A stretch of 64,000 nucleotides of DNA from Jeotgalibacillus proteolyticus (lineage in GTDB: Bacteria > Bacillota > Bacilli > Bacillales > Jeotgalibacillaceae), in contig NZ_PREZ01000001.1 of assembly GCF_002926065.1 (NCBI RefSeq), forward strand, positions 124,001 to 188,000, read 5' to 3'. Shown here piece after piece: positions 1-6,654 of the stretch (positions are counted from its first letter, which is position 1; each line of letters opens with the position of its first letter). Position numbers and translations under genes: made by a program. The notes beneath the pieces were generated by a model that worked only from the letters and a program-made list of their open reading frames with translations, was not told the origin of the DNA and ran no database searches.

Positions 1-537
1 GTCAAAACTTGAAAAATTGTGAAGAGAAGTTTTTTTCTTTTTCTCTTTCTCTTTATCTTTCTCTTTATCTTTCTCTTTATCTTTCTCTTTATCTCTTATC
101 TCTTGTTTGTATAGACCTTCTATACTGTTAGGATACTGTATAGATACCGTATCGGACTTTAGAGCCTCAACGGTTCTAGCATATTCAATTACAAATGGAA
201 TTTCCTTGACCTTTTCAAGCTCTTCCTCGACCCTTTTCACGACGAGAGGGCTATTGTTCCAGTTGTATTTCGCCCAATTTTTTAAAAATAACTCTTTTGT
301 AGATTTGCTGTAATCCACTTTTCCATACTCAATAAATCGTTGAAGAAGTTTTTCGATTGTTTCACGGTTATAACCGGTTTCAATCTCCATAATCTTTTTA
401 TGCAGCTCATAAATGCCAATCTGATTGGCTTTACTATTGGTCATCAGGTAGATGTAAAAGTATTTCTCTTCTGGTGTAAGCTCAAGGACAAATGCATCTT
501 GCCAAAAGCTGACCTGGACCTGACGATATTTACTCAT
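1..537 (-). CDS. phage replication protein, DnaD/replisome-organizer type (partial, runs off the window)
   Basis: An open frame of 179 codons on the minus strand begins with ATG at 537 and continues past base 1. A good ribosome site (AAAGGGTGATT) lies just upstream. The protein opens MSKYRQVQVSFWQD and continues with a 'LTPEEKYFYIYLMTN' and 'NQIGIYELHKKIMEIETGYN' style N-terminal winged-helix region. That pattern is typical of phage DnaD-like replication or replisome-organizer proteins of Bacillota. It is followed by a highly charged Lys-Asp-Lys-Glu linker that probably leads to a C-terminal domain outside the window. As the last visible member of the leftward early gene run, it probably starts element DNA replication and recruits the host helicase loader. 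The family call rests on pattern recognition of the N-terminus only. Confidence 0.7.
   Translation of the reverse strand, partial: MSKYRQVQVSFWQDAFVLELTPEEKYFYIYLMTNSKANQIGIYELHKKIMEIETGYNRETIEKLLQRFIEYGKVDYSKSTKELFLKNWAKYNWNNSPLVVKRVEEELEKVKEIPFVIEYARTVEALKSDTVSIQYPNSIEGLYKQEIRDKEKDKEKDKEKDKEKEKKKKTSLHNFSSFD
39..96. repeat. 12-bp tandem repeat inside the replication protein gene
   Basis: The unit CTTTATCTTTCT occurs three times in full (51-62, 63-74, 75-86) with degenerate copies on both sides. On the coding (minus) strand it specifies repeated Lys-Asp-Lys-Glu residues. The unit length is a multiple of three, so slippage would change the length of the charged linker without shifting the frame. 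Confidence 0.85.
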
Positions 538-556
538 TTTAATCACCCTTTCAAAG

Positions 557-727
557 CTATATAGGCTCTTCTATAAACATTACCAATTCATTTGAAGAGG
601 ATATTTTACTCTTGATCTCAATCGCCTGTTCTTTGCACTCAGAGACGTTCATAGCGTAAATTAACGCTGTCTGGATGGTCCTTATGTTAGAGCCATCCTT
701 GACAGCGAAATCAACGTGATAAATCAT
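557..727 (-). CDS. small phage protein, 56 aa, unknown function
   Basis: This 56-residue frame starts with ATG at 727 (MIYHVDFAVKDGSNIRTIQT) and ends in EEPI. It fills the gap between the upstream small gene, whose stop is a few bases away, and the replication protein. It is kept because it is in register with the tightly packed leftward early gene run. The ribosome site is weak (TAGGTAG), so translation may depend on coupling to the upstream gene. No family is recognised. It is soluble-looking with mixed alpha/beta character. Confidence 0.5.
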   Translation of the reverse strand: MIYHVDFAVKDGSNIRTIQTALIYAMNVSECKEQAIEIKSKISSSNELVMFIEEPI

Positions 728-732
728 TCGAA

Positions 733-951
733 CTACCTAGACCCTACTGCATACAAAACTGGGCTTTCAGCTTGTGAAGTTCCTACGGCTTCGTCAATTG
801 CCTTTTCAATAGCACCAACCGAAACAGAACCCTTTACATGTGCAGTGAAAATAATATTTTGAAGGAGCTTATCCTTTTCGTATGGAGTCAAAATTGAAAG
901 ATCACCCATGGCTTTCTTAGCTAATTGTTTGCTTTCGATAATGGTTTTCAA
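733..951 (-). CDS. small phage protein, 72 aa, unknown function
   Basis: The open frame extends to an ATG at 1074, but that part overlaps another well-supported small gene in a different frame. A TTG at 951 preceded by AAGGCGGTG at good spacing is the better start and gives MKTIIESKQLAKKAMGDL. The protein is predicted helical, soluble and 72 residues long, with a hydrophobic C-terminus (VLYAVGSR). It sits in the early leftward operon between the 49-residue and 56-residue genes. No family is recognised. Confidence 0.6.
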   Translation of the reverse strand: MKTIIESKQLAKKAMGDLSILTPYEKDKLLQNIIFTAHVKGSVSVGAIEKAIDEAVGTSQAESPVLYAVGSR

Positions 952-964
952 AATAAACACCGCC

Positions 965-1114
965 TTAGAATTTTTTAAACATGCTTTTAGCTGATTTAAT
1001 TCCAGCAGACTGCAACTTACCTTTAGCTTTATGCTGAACATACCGGCCAGATCCAATTGCCTTTCCGGTTTCATATGAATCAGAGAGTTTCATGAAAGAT
1101 TTAAAAATTCCCAA
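965..1114 (-). CDS. small basic phage protein, 49 aa, unknown function
   Basis: The frame starts with TTG at 1114 behind a strong GGAGGAAT ribosome site and encodes a lysine-rich peptide, MGIFKSFMKLSDSYETGKAI..., ending FKKF. It lies between the 70-residue and 72-residue genes with gaps of 14 and 13 bases, as expected for a packed phage operon. The many Lys/Arg and amphipathic stretches would suit a nucleic-acid or membrane-surface binding peptide, but nothing specific can be assigned. Confidence 0.6.
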   Translation of the reverse strand: MGIFKSFMKLSDSYETGKAIGSGRYVQHKAKGKLQSAGIKSAKSMFKKF

Positions 1115-1128
1115 TGTTATTCCTCCAC

Positions 1129-1341
1129 TCAGGCATGAGCCTCTGTATTATTTTTGTTATGGCATTTAACAATTTCAGTGACGATTTTGTCATACATAGG
1201 GGTAATAGGAAGCTTCTTCTCTCCCCACTCACGCATTAGCTCGACAGATTTCTCAGTATTCTTATAAGAAAGCTCTGCTAATAACACAGGTATAGCCATA
1301 CGTTGTTCTAAGACTTCACGATCAATAGGGGGTTGTCTCAT
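1129..1341 (-). CDS. phage hypothetical protein, 70 aa
   Basis: ATG at 1341 follows the ribosome site AAAGAGGTG. The protein begins MRQPPIDREVLEQRMAIPVLL and is 70 residues long, largely helical and soluble, with a 'MREWGEKKLPITPMYDKIV' segment. Its start lies inside the end of the preceding 43-residue gene (20-base overlap), so the two are probably translationally coupled. It resembles the small early hypothetical proteins common in Bacillus prophages. Function unknown. Confidence 0.6.
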   Translation of the reverse strand: MRQPPIDREVLEQRMAIPVLLAELSYKNTEKSVELMREWGEKKLPITPMYDKIVTEIVKCHNKNNTEAHA

Positions 1342-1453
1342 CGTTTAGCACCTCTTTTTTAGTAGTCCAGCAATCTCTTATCCATAAAGTGATGATGCTA
1401 TAAGCTCCAACGACTAGAAATCCTGCCAACATTCCAGTGAAAATGATATCCAT
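1322..1453 (-). CDS. small single-pass membrane peptide, 43 aa
   Basis: ATG at 1453 is preceded by GGGGAGGGG at suitable spacing. The product starts MDIIFTGMLAGFLVVGAYSI, a single hydrophobic helix, followed by a charged tail (WTTKKEVLNDETTPY). The next gene starts inside its 3' end. It is too short for most gene callers. In a phage early operon such a peptide could act at the membrane (superinfection exclusion or an inhibitory peptide), but that is speculation. Confidence 0.6.
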   Translation of the reverse strand: MDIIFTGMLAGFLVVGAYSIITLWIRDCWTTKKEVLNDETTPY

Positions 1454-1454
1454 G

Positions 1455-1592
1455 TTATAAGACCCCTCCCCTTCTTGATTTTTGCTGAGAAATCTTATAA
1501 ACTGGAAGTAAGTTATTTTTGAATTGTTCGACCTTCTGAGACTCGTTGTTGCTGCAACGGGTCTTTAACTTATCCATCCACGTACTTTCCAT
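1455..1592 (-). CDS. small phage protein, 45 aa, unknown function
   Basis: ATG at 1592 has the ribosome site GGAAGGGG at good spacing. The product starts MESTWMDKLKTRCSNNESQK and ends SRRGGVL. Its 5' end overlaps the 3' end of the upstream HTH gene by 28 bases, and its stop lies just before the next start, so it is embedded in the operon by coupling. No family recognised. Confidence 0.55.
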   Translation of the reverse strand: MESTWMDKLKTRCSNNESQKVEQFKNNLLPVYKISQQKSRRGGVL

Positions 1593-2077
1593 GTTAAGCC
1601 CCTTCCTTTTGTCACCTTTTTCAATGACAAATTATAGTCAGTGGCTATTTTCATTTTTAAATTTGCAACTGCCACCTCTACATCTGATAACTCTTCCAAT
1701 GTAATTTTGGCTTTGTCCCGATCATCGTTCGTTATATATTCAGGAGGTTTTAGAAAGCATGTGTCACTAAGATTCTGAATCAATTCAAGTGCTTCTCTGA
1801 CAACCAATTGTTCCAAAGCTAACAAATCTGATCTAAGACCTTTTCCTCCTAAAACCACCGGAGTTACTCCATCAGAGAACTGATGAAGCAGCTGCATTGA
1901 CAAGGCTGGATCATCAAAGGTATATAACAAATCTTCTGCAACATTTTTAGTGATCGGAGTTTTTCCAGTCTCCATTTGAGAAATATAACTGCGATCCACA
2001 CCAATTTCCGTTGCTAATTCCTCCTGGTTAATACCCATTCGGTCCCGAAGCCCTTTTATCGGATTTTTCATATTCAA
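1565..2077 (-). CDS. phage XRE-family helix-turn-helix protein with C-terminal extension
   Basis: The first 60 or so residues form a Cro/C1-type HTH (NQEELATEIGVDRSYISQME with a following GKTPITKNVAEDLL). About 100 further residues contain 'LALEQLVVREALELIQNL' and a basic C-terminus. I chose the TTG at 2077 because AGGAG sits nine bases upstream; a TTG at 2086 would touch that site, and an ATG at 2071 is also possible. It lies downstream of the excisionase-like and Cro-like genes in the leftward early operon. It may be a regulator of later genes, distinct from the lysogeny repressor. Specific targets are unknown. Confidence 0.75.
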   Translation of the reverse strand: MNMKNPIKGLRDRMGINQEELATEIGVDRSYISQMETGKTPITKNVAEDLLYTFDDPALSMQLLHQFSDGVTPVVLGGKGLRSDLLALEQLVVREALELIQNLSDTCFLKPPEYITNDDRDKAKITLEELSDVEVAVANLKMKIATDYNLSLKKVTKGRGLTWKVRGWIS

Positions 2078-2117
2078 TTCTTTCAACTCCTATCCAATAA
2101 TTCTTTTTACCTGCATT

Positions 2118-2240
2118 TTAAACATCAAGTATTTTCTTCAATTCTTTGTTCATGGCTGTAATGCGGTAATGAGCAGTGCGAATGGTTTTACACCTATTCA
2201 TTTGTTTAACTTCTGCTGCGTTATAAAACTGCTTAGGCAC
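2118..2240 (-). CDS. excisionase-like small DNA-binding protein, 40 aa
   Basis: A GTG at 2240 follows a near-perfect AAAGGAGGTGA ribosome site. The 40-residue product starts MPKQFYNAAEVKQMNRCKTI and ends LKKILDV. It resembles the winged-helix/MerR-like short HTH of AlpA and Xis-type proteins ('yNaaEVkqm... aYriI..mNkEL'). Between a Cro-like gene and the early operon, and with a large serine integrase nearby, a recombination-directionality factor or transcriptional activator role is plausible. The assignment is from the short motif and context only. Confidence 0.6.
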   Translation of the reverse strand: MPKQFYNAAEVKQMNRCKTIRTAHYRITAMNKELKKILDV

Positions 2241-2310
2241 CTTATTTCACCTCCTTTCAGTTCTCACATTTTGGTGTAGAGATGTGAGAAAGATAAGAAT
2301 TATAATCACT

Positions 2311-2532
2311 TTAAGAAATATTCTTCGAATCGTATATTTTCTCTTCAAAAAATTTTTCAATCGGTACTTTTAATTCTTTTGAGATTTTGAAAATTGTTTC
2401 AGGAGAAGGTGTACGTTTGCCTTTTTCATAATTATTATACGTTTGAAACGGTATACCTAATCTTTTCGCAAGCTCAACTTGGGTTATTCTCTTCGACTTT
2501 CTAATGTGTTCAATATTGGAATGAATTTTCAC
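2311..2532 (-). CDS. Cro-like XRE-family regulator, 73 aa
   Basis: GTG at 2532 follows GAGGTG at good spacing. The 73-residue protein is essentially one HTH_3 domain (TQVELAKRLGIPFQTYNNYE, then GKRTPSPETIFKISKELKVP). It is transcribed divergently from the repressor gene at 2683, which is the classic cI/cro arrangement. It probably competes for shared operators in the 150-base gap. One copy of the operator-like 16-mer lies inside its own 3' end (2321-2336). Confidence 0.85.
   Translation of the reverse strand: MKIHSNIEHIRKSKRITQVELAKRLGIPFQTYNNYEKGKRTPSPETIFKISKELKVPIEKFFEEKIYDSKNIS
2321..2336. promoter_or_regulatory. operator-like 16-mer inside the 3' end of the Cro-like gene
   Basis: TTCTTCGAATCGTATA matches 15 of 16 bases with the reverse complement of the site at 2548-2563 and closely matches 2582-2597. 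It lies about 200 bases from the main operator region, inside coding sequence, so it could be an auxiliary operator supporting looping or blocking readthrough. Confidence 0.5.
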
Positions 2533-2682
2533 AATTTCACCTCGCTTTATACGAATCGAAGAACTTGTATCTCAATAATAATTCTTCATTTCGTATAAGT
2601 CAACAGTAAATTATACTTTTTGTATATATTATTTCTTCATATCGGGGAATCATATACAATATGTATAAAGGAGTGAGGAATA
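2533..2682. promoter_or_regulatory. lysogeny switch: divergent promoter/operator region
   Basis: This 150-base AT-rich gap separates the divergent Cro-like and repressor genes. It contains an inverted pair of related 16-mers, TATACGAATCGAAGAA (2548-2563) and TTCTTCATTTCGTATA (2582-2597). A weaker third copy, TTCTTCATATCGGGGA, lies at 2633-2648. These are the likely binding sites of the two HTH regulators. The repressor gene has the ribosome site AAAGGAGTGAGG just inside the right edge. Exact -10/-35 boxes cannot be assigned with confidence. Confidence 0.65.
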
Positions 2683-3033
2683 ATGAGTCTCGGATCAAAA
2701 TTAAGAAACTTAAGAGAACAAAGAGGTATTAGCCAAAAAGAGCTCGCCTCACGCTTAAAAATCCCTAATCAGAATGTATCTAATTATGAAAGAAATTTTC
2801 GGCAGCCTGATTATGATACATTAAAAAAATTTGCTAACTTTTTTCAAGTGAGTACTGACTATTTACTTGGGGTAGATAATAATCAGAATCCTGTTGATAA
2901 AGAAGAAGAGGAATTCCTGGCATTTGCTAATGACCCGGAGTTAGAGGTCTGGTACAAAGAGCTGCCTAAAACGGATGAGGAACGACTTAGACGACTTAGA
3001 AAAGTTTGGGAAGCTTTGAAAGATGATGAATAA
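2683..3033 (+). CDS. prophage repressor, XRE family (C1/ImmR type)
   Basis: This 116-residue protein has an N-terminal HTH (LREQRGISQKELASRLKIPN, then QNVSNYERNFRQPDYDTLKK) of the SinR/ImmR type and an acidic, helical C-terminal part (KEEEEFLAFANDPELEVWYK). It starts with ATG behind AAAGGAGTGAGG. An ImmA-type metallopeptidase gene follows, the known partner arrangement in ICEBs1 and phi105-like elements. There the repressor is inactivated by proteolysis after DNA damage. It probably represses both the leftward early operon and its own transcription. Confidence 0.85.
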   Translation: MSLGSKLRNLREQRGISQKELASRLKIPNQNVSNYERNFRQPDYDTLKKFANFFQVSTDYLLGVDNNQNPVDKEEEEFLAFANDPELEVWYKELPKTDEERLRRLRKVWEALKDDE

Positions 3034-3051
3034 ATAACAAGTACTTGCAAT

Positions 3052-3080
3052 AAAGCCCATCTTTGGGCTATTATTTTATC
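3052..3080 (+). terminator. possible intrinsic terminator after the repressor gene
   Basis: AGCCCA (3054-3059) and TGGGCT (3064-3069) form a short stem followed by an AT-rich ATTATTTTAT tract. It is weak and may only partly reduce readthrough into immA. Confidence 0.45.
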
Positions 3081-3131
3081 ATAATATACGAACATACGTT
3101 TGCAACTAGATTATACATAAGGGGTGGTCAA

Positions 3132-3746
3132 GTGAGAAGTTATAACAGTCTGGAGGATCGAGTGAAGGAGTTAATGCTTTATTTAGGGATATTAGGTCCC
3201 GAGGATATTCAAATGGATTTAATCGCTTGCAAGCTAGGAATAAGGCTAAAGTATTGGGAATATTCGAGTCAGGCGATAAAAAATAAGAATGGTATTCAAG
3301 TAATGTATTTAGATAAGTATTTAACAAAGCGTCAGCAACATTGGGACTTTGCACACGAGCTTTGCCACCTCTTATATCATGCTGGAAACCAATTTACTTT
3401 ACCGAGCCATTTAAGAGATTTTCAAGAGTGGAAAGCTGATAGTTTTGCTGAACATTTTTGTATTCCTACTTTTATGCTAGAAAAACTTACCTTACCTCGG
3501 CATCGTCAAGAAGCTGCAGGCATAATTGCTTCATTGTTTTTTGTTAACCATGAAATAGCTGATAAACGGTTAAGAGATTGGCAGCAACAAGAAAAAGCTT
3601 ATAAGAATCATATAAGTTTTAGCGAGAAACTAACAGAGCAAGATCATTTATTGAGAAAGGAGTGTTTAGATGCGGTGTGCGATTTATATCCGTGTATCAA
3701 CCAAGCTTCAGGAAAAGAGATTCTCACTAAGTGCTCAACGATTTGA
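3132..3746 (+). CDS. ImmA/IrrE-family metallopeptidase
   Basis: The frame is open from an ATG at 3063, but a GTG at 3132 preceded by AGGGGTGGT is the better start and gives 204 residues. The zinc protease motif HELCH lies near residue 75, with the third-ligand region 'EWKADSFAEHF' near residue 98. Family members cleave the cognate XRE repressor when a damage or quorum signal is received, releasing excision genes. Its last 25 codons overlap the integrase start by 77 bases in another frame, so its extreme C-terminus (QASGKEILTKCSTI) is probably non-functional tail. The pairing with the upstream repressor supports the role. Confidence 0.85.
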   Translation: MRSYNSLEDRVKELMLYLGILGPEDIQMDLIACKLGIRLKYWEYSSQAIKNKNGIQVMYLDKYLTKRQQHWDFAHELCHLLYHAGNQFTLPSHLRDFQEWKADSFAEHFCIPTFMLEKLTLPRHRQEAAGIIASLFFVNHEIADKRLRDWQQQEKAYKNHISFSEKLTEQDHLLRKECLDAVCDLYPCINQASGKEILTKCSTI

Positions 3747-5184
3747 GTTAACCAAGTATGCAGAAAACCAAAATTGGACTATTACTGATTATTATCAAGA
3801 TGTTGAGTCGGGTGGAAAACTAAAGAAAAAAGATTTAACCAGGCTTATTGATACTGTAGAAGATGGAAAAATAGATGTTGTTTTAGTGGTGGAACAGGAT
3901 CGCCTCTCTCGCTTAGATACTATGGAATGGGAAATACTAAAAGGAGTCTTGAGGGACAATGAAGTTAAAATTGCTGAACCGGGAATTATCACTGATTTAA
4001 CGAATGAAGATCATGAAATGATCTCTGATTTTAAAAATATAATCGCTAAGCGACAAAGAAGATCACTAGTAAGAGCAATGGTTCGTGGTAAAAAGGAGTC
4101 TATTAGAAAAGGAAAAACATTCGGAAGTGGTCCATTTGAATATAAATATAATAAAACAACAAAACAGTTTGAGGTTGATCCGGAGTGGGCATGGGTAATT
4201 CCGTTAATTGATGATTTATATTTAAAGAAGCGCTATAGTTTGAGAAAAATTGCACGAGAAATAACTAAACGAGCAAAAACACCGTCTGGCAAGTCATGGA
4301 ATGAGTCTTTAGTGCGTTCAAGATTAAGTTCTAAATTTTATCATGGAACTATTGAGAAAGAATTTGCAGACGGTGAAATAATAACCTTTGATGATGCCCA
4401 TGAACCTCTAAGGTCTAAAGAAACTTATGTAGAAATTCAATCTCAACGCTCTAAAAGACAGAGTTCTTATTACTTTAAAGAAAATCATCGTAAAGATGTA
4501 AATATCCTGAGATTAACACAAATAAGATGTGGAGACTGTGGCTTAAAAATGGTATTAGTCCAGCGGGGTAATAAAGATAAACCTCGCTATTATCTGCAGC
4601 ACAATTTAAGGGAACGCGAACACCCTTGCAGAAATTATAAAACACATTTTAATGTAAGACGTGTTGAGTCAAAAATAAAAGATCTATTGACTGAACTTCT
4701 GAGTGGCAAAGAGTTTTTAATGGATTATTTAGAAATGGGAAGATCTGAAGGAAACATCGAGGATATGAAAACAAGCATGAAAGATGTCCAAACAAAAATC
4801 AATACGAACAAAAACAAGCTTGATCGTTTATTAGACTTATACTTAGATCAAGTTATCTCTAAAAATGAGATGGCCGATAGAAGGAAGAAAATAGACACTC
4901 AATTAGAATTTTTCGAGAAAGAATACGCTAGTTTGAAACAAAAATATATGCTCCTCCAAAAGGAAGAGCATAACATTGATTACCTATACGAGTATTTAGA
5001 AGTGGCGCATGAATATTCAAGAGAAACTACTCCTGAACAACAACTAATGGTCATGGGTAGGCTATTTCCTACAGCAACTCTTTATCAAGACAAACTAATT
5101 TTACAACTCGACTTAAACGCTCAATTGCTTGATATACCAGTGATCGCAGACCCTCCGCCCCCTAGAGGACGCCCCTATATTTAA
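3670..5184 (+). CDS. large serine recombinase (site-specific integrase)
   Basis: ATG at 3670 follows AAAGGAGTG. The 504-residue protein has a resolvase catalytic domain with the nucleophile Ser10 in 'YIRVSTK' and the motif 'VVEQDRLSR'. A recombinase domain follows (FGSGPFEYKYNKTTK onward), then a zinc ribbon starting near residue 287 (RCGDCGLKM, later EHPCRNY) with a long coiled coil around residues 360-430. The order is that of phiC31/A118-type integrases, which join attP and attB through a two-base crossover. It is the last gene before chromosomal sequence, and its stop overlaps that of yneT on the opposite strand. It is probably the enzyme that integrated this element. Confidence 0.92.
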   Translation: MRCAIYIRVSTKLQEKRFSLSAQRFELTKYAENQNWTITDYYQDVESGGKLKKKDLTRLIDTVEDGKIDVVLVVEQDRLSRLDTMEWEILKGVLRDNEVKIAEPGIITDLTNEDHEMISDFKNIIAKRQRRSLVRAMVRGKKESIRKGKTFGSGPFEYKYNKTTKQFEVDPEWAWVIPLIDDLYLKKRYSLRKIAREITKRAKTPSGKSWNESLVRSRLSSKFYHGTIEKEFADGEIITFDDAHEPLRSKETYVEIQSQRSKRQSSYYFKENHRKDVNILRLTQIRCGDCGLKMVLVQRGNKDKPRYYLQHNLREREHPCRNYKTHFNVRRVESKIKDLLTELLSGKEFLMDYLEMGRSEGNIEDMKTSMKDVQTKINTNKNKLDRLLDLYLDQVISKNEMADRRKKIDTQLEFFEKEYASLKQKYMLLQKEEHNIDYLYEYLEVAHEYSRETTPEQQLMVMGRLFPTATLYQDKLILQLDLNAQLLDIPVIADPPPPRGRPYI

Positions 5185-5205
5185 AGGGGGCTTAGGCTGT
5201 GCTCT
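5155..5205. other. probable element/chromosome junction (att site) with convergent-stop hairpin
   Basis: The integrase stop (5182-5184) and the yneT stop (5181-5183, minus strand) overlap. GCCCCCT at 5157-5163 is the exact inverted complement of AGGGGGC at 5185-5191, and could fold as a hairpin or be arms of an attachment site. Because large serine integrase genes normally lie next to one att site, the phage-host boundary is inferred to be within or next to this interval. The other att copy is outside the window, so the crossover dinucleotide cannot be determined. Confidence 0.5.
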
Positions 5206-5594
5206 ACCTTAATACAACGGTCCATAATAACCGTTCTTTCCTGCCCGGAAAGATTGTTAAATACTTCTTCGTCCACTACCCCAAGCTGGGTCCAGAATAT
5301 CGGAGCATCGGTCTGTAGAAATTCTTCAGCAAGCTCAGGAAGAAATTCTGATCGTCTAAATACGTTTACAATGTCGATTTTTTCTTCAATTTCTTTGAGT
5401 GAAGACACTGCCTTAACACCAAGCGCTTCTTTAATCGTCGGATTTACCGGAATAATCTTATAGCCGGCATCCTGCATTGCCTTTGAAACACCATAGGAAG
5501 TTCTTGATGGATTGTCGCTTAAACCTATAACGGCAATCGTTTTAGCCTGTTTTAACAGTGCACCTATGTTTTCTCTGCTTGGATTTTCAATCAT
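5181..5594 (-). CDS. yneT: CoA-binding domain protein (YneT-like)
   Basis: A 137-residue Rossmann-fold protein of the CoA_binding_2 family (E. coli YccU, B. subtilis YneT). The N-terminus has the nucleotide-binding stretch 'TIAVIGLSDNPSRTSYGVSK', then 'IIPVNPTIKEALGVKAVSSL', 'IVNVFRRSEFLPEL' and 'IFWTQLGV'. The family is like the CoA-binding part of succinyl-CoA synthetase alpha, but its cellular role is unknown. The last residues (HSLSPL) lie at the junction with the integrated element and may have been altered by it. The preceding 'MDRCIKVEH' is the usual family ending. Confidence 0.85.
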   Translation of the reverse strand: MIENPSRENIGALLKQAKTIAVIGLSDNPSRTSYGVSKAMQDAGYKIIPVNPTIKEALGVKAVSSLKEIEEKIDIVNVFRRSEFLPELAEEFLQTDAPIFWTQLGVVDEEVFNNLSGQERTVIMDRCIKVEHSLSPL

Positions 5595-5620
5595 ATTGAC
5601 ACATCCTTTTCAAACTTGAA

Positions 5621-6535
5621 TTAATCTAACAAGCCTTTTGACTGAAGAAATTCTTCTGCAACTGCTGCGTAATCTTCACCATCAATATCTACTTTTGCGT
5701 TCATTTCCTGCATATCTTCCTCTGAGATCTGCCCGGCTAATCCATTTAGTACTTCTTCAAGCTCCGGGTAGGCTTCGAGTACATCCTGACGAACAACAGG
5801 GGCCGCATCATATTTAGGGAAGAAGCCAAGATCATCCTCAGTGGTCTGTAAATTAAAGCGTTCAATACGCCCGTCAGTTGTAAAAGCAGGAATGACATCA
5901 ACCTGTCCCTGCTGAACTGCCTGATACATGATATTAGCATCAAGGCTTTCTGTTTGTGCAAAGTCAAAGCCATAGGCTTCTACAATAGCATCATAGCCGT
6001 CTCCCTGGCGTTCATAAAAGGCGTGTGGAGCACCAAATGTTAATTCGCTTGAAAGCTCTACAAGATCTGAATAAGTAGAGGCTTGAAAGTCAGCGTCCTC
6101 TGAAAACGCCATCGTATAATCATTAGCAAAGCCTAAAGGCTCAAGCCATGTGATATTAAACTCTTCTTCATATCCCTGACGTACGCGATCCAAAATACTT
6201 TCACTTGATTCGCCTTCTTCTGCTCTTTCATCCAATACAGCTTCTAGCCCTGTGCCAGTATACTCTACATAAAGATCAATTTCCCCATTTTCCATAGCAG
6301 GCTGTAAAATCGCTACTTCTCCTAAGCCCTCCTGCAGTTCAACATCATAATCTGAATGATGCTCAATATACTGCTGAAGAATATGCGGGAGAATATACTG
6401 CTCTGTCCAGGGTTTTCCGGAAATAACAATTGGCTCGCTTGAATCACGCTCCGCCCCGTCTCCTCCTGTATTACAGCCTGCAAGTAAAATGGCTGTACCC
6501 GCTGCAGTAAGTAAAAGTCCTTTTGATATGTTCAT
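5621..6535 (-). CDS. osmoprotectant ABC transporter, substrate-binding lipoprotein (OpuCC-like)
   Basis: 304 residues. A lipoprotein signal (LLTAAGTAILLAGC) ends at Cys21. The mature part is an OpuAC/ProX-type binding protein: 'IVISGKPWTEQYILPHILQQ', 'DLYVEYTGTGLEAVL' and the C-terminal 'EDMQEMNAKVDIDG'. It binds glycine betaine, carnitine or choline-type solutes outside the membrane and delivers them to the permease upstream. It is the third gene of a leftward operon after the ATPase and permease, separated from the permease by 119 bases. The solute specificity cannot be read with certainty. Confidence 0.85.
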   Translation of the reverse strand: MNISKGLLLTAAGTAILLAGCNTGGDGAERDSSEPIVISGKPWTEQYILPHILQQYIEHHSDYDVELQEGLGEVAILQPAMENGEIDLYVEYTGTGLEAVLDERAEEGESSESILDRVRQGYEEEFNITWLEPLGFANDYTMAFSEDADFQASTYSDLVELSSELTFGAPHAFYERQGDGYDAIVEAYGFDFAQTESLDANIMYQAVQQGQVDVIPAFTTDGRIERFNLQTTEDDLGFFPKYDAAPVVRQDVLEAYPELEEVLNGLAGQISEEDMQEMNAKVDIDGEDYAAVAEEFLQSKGLLD

Positions 6536-6654
6536 TGTTTACCCCTTTTCATAAGTTAGTATTCACTGAATACGTTCAATGTTTATTTTCCCGTTTACTA
6601 TAACCGGGAGTCAATAAATTATGCTCTTTTGCCACTCACAAAGCTTTTCTCTGT

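Noticed and set aside
733-1074. Single 113-residue phage protein covering 733-1074
   Set aside because: Its N-terminal third overlaps a better-supported 49-residue gene in another frame, and a TTG at 951 has the proper ribosome site; split into two genes.
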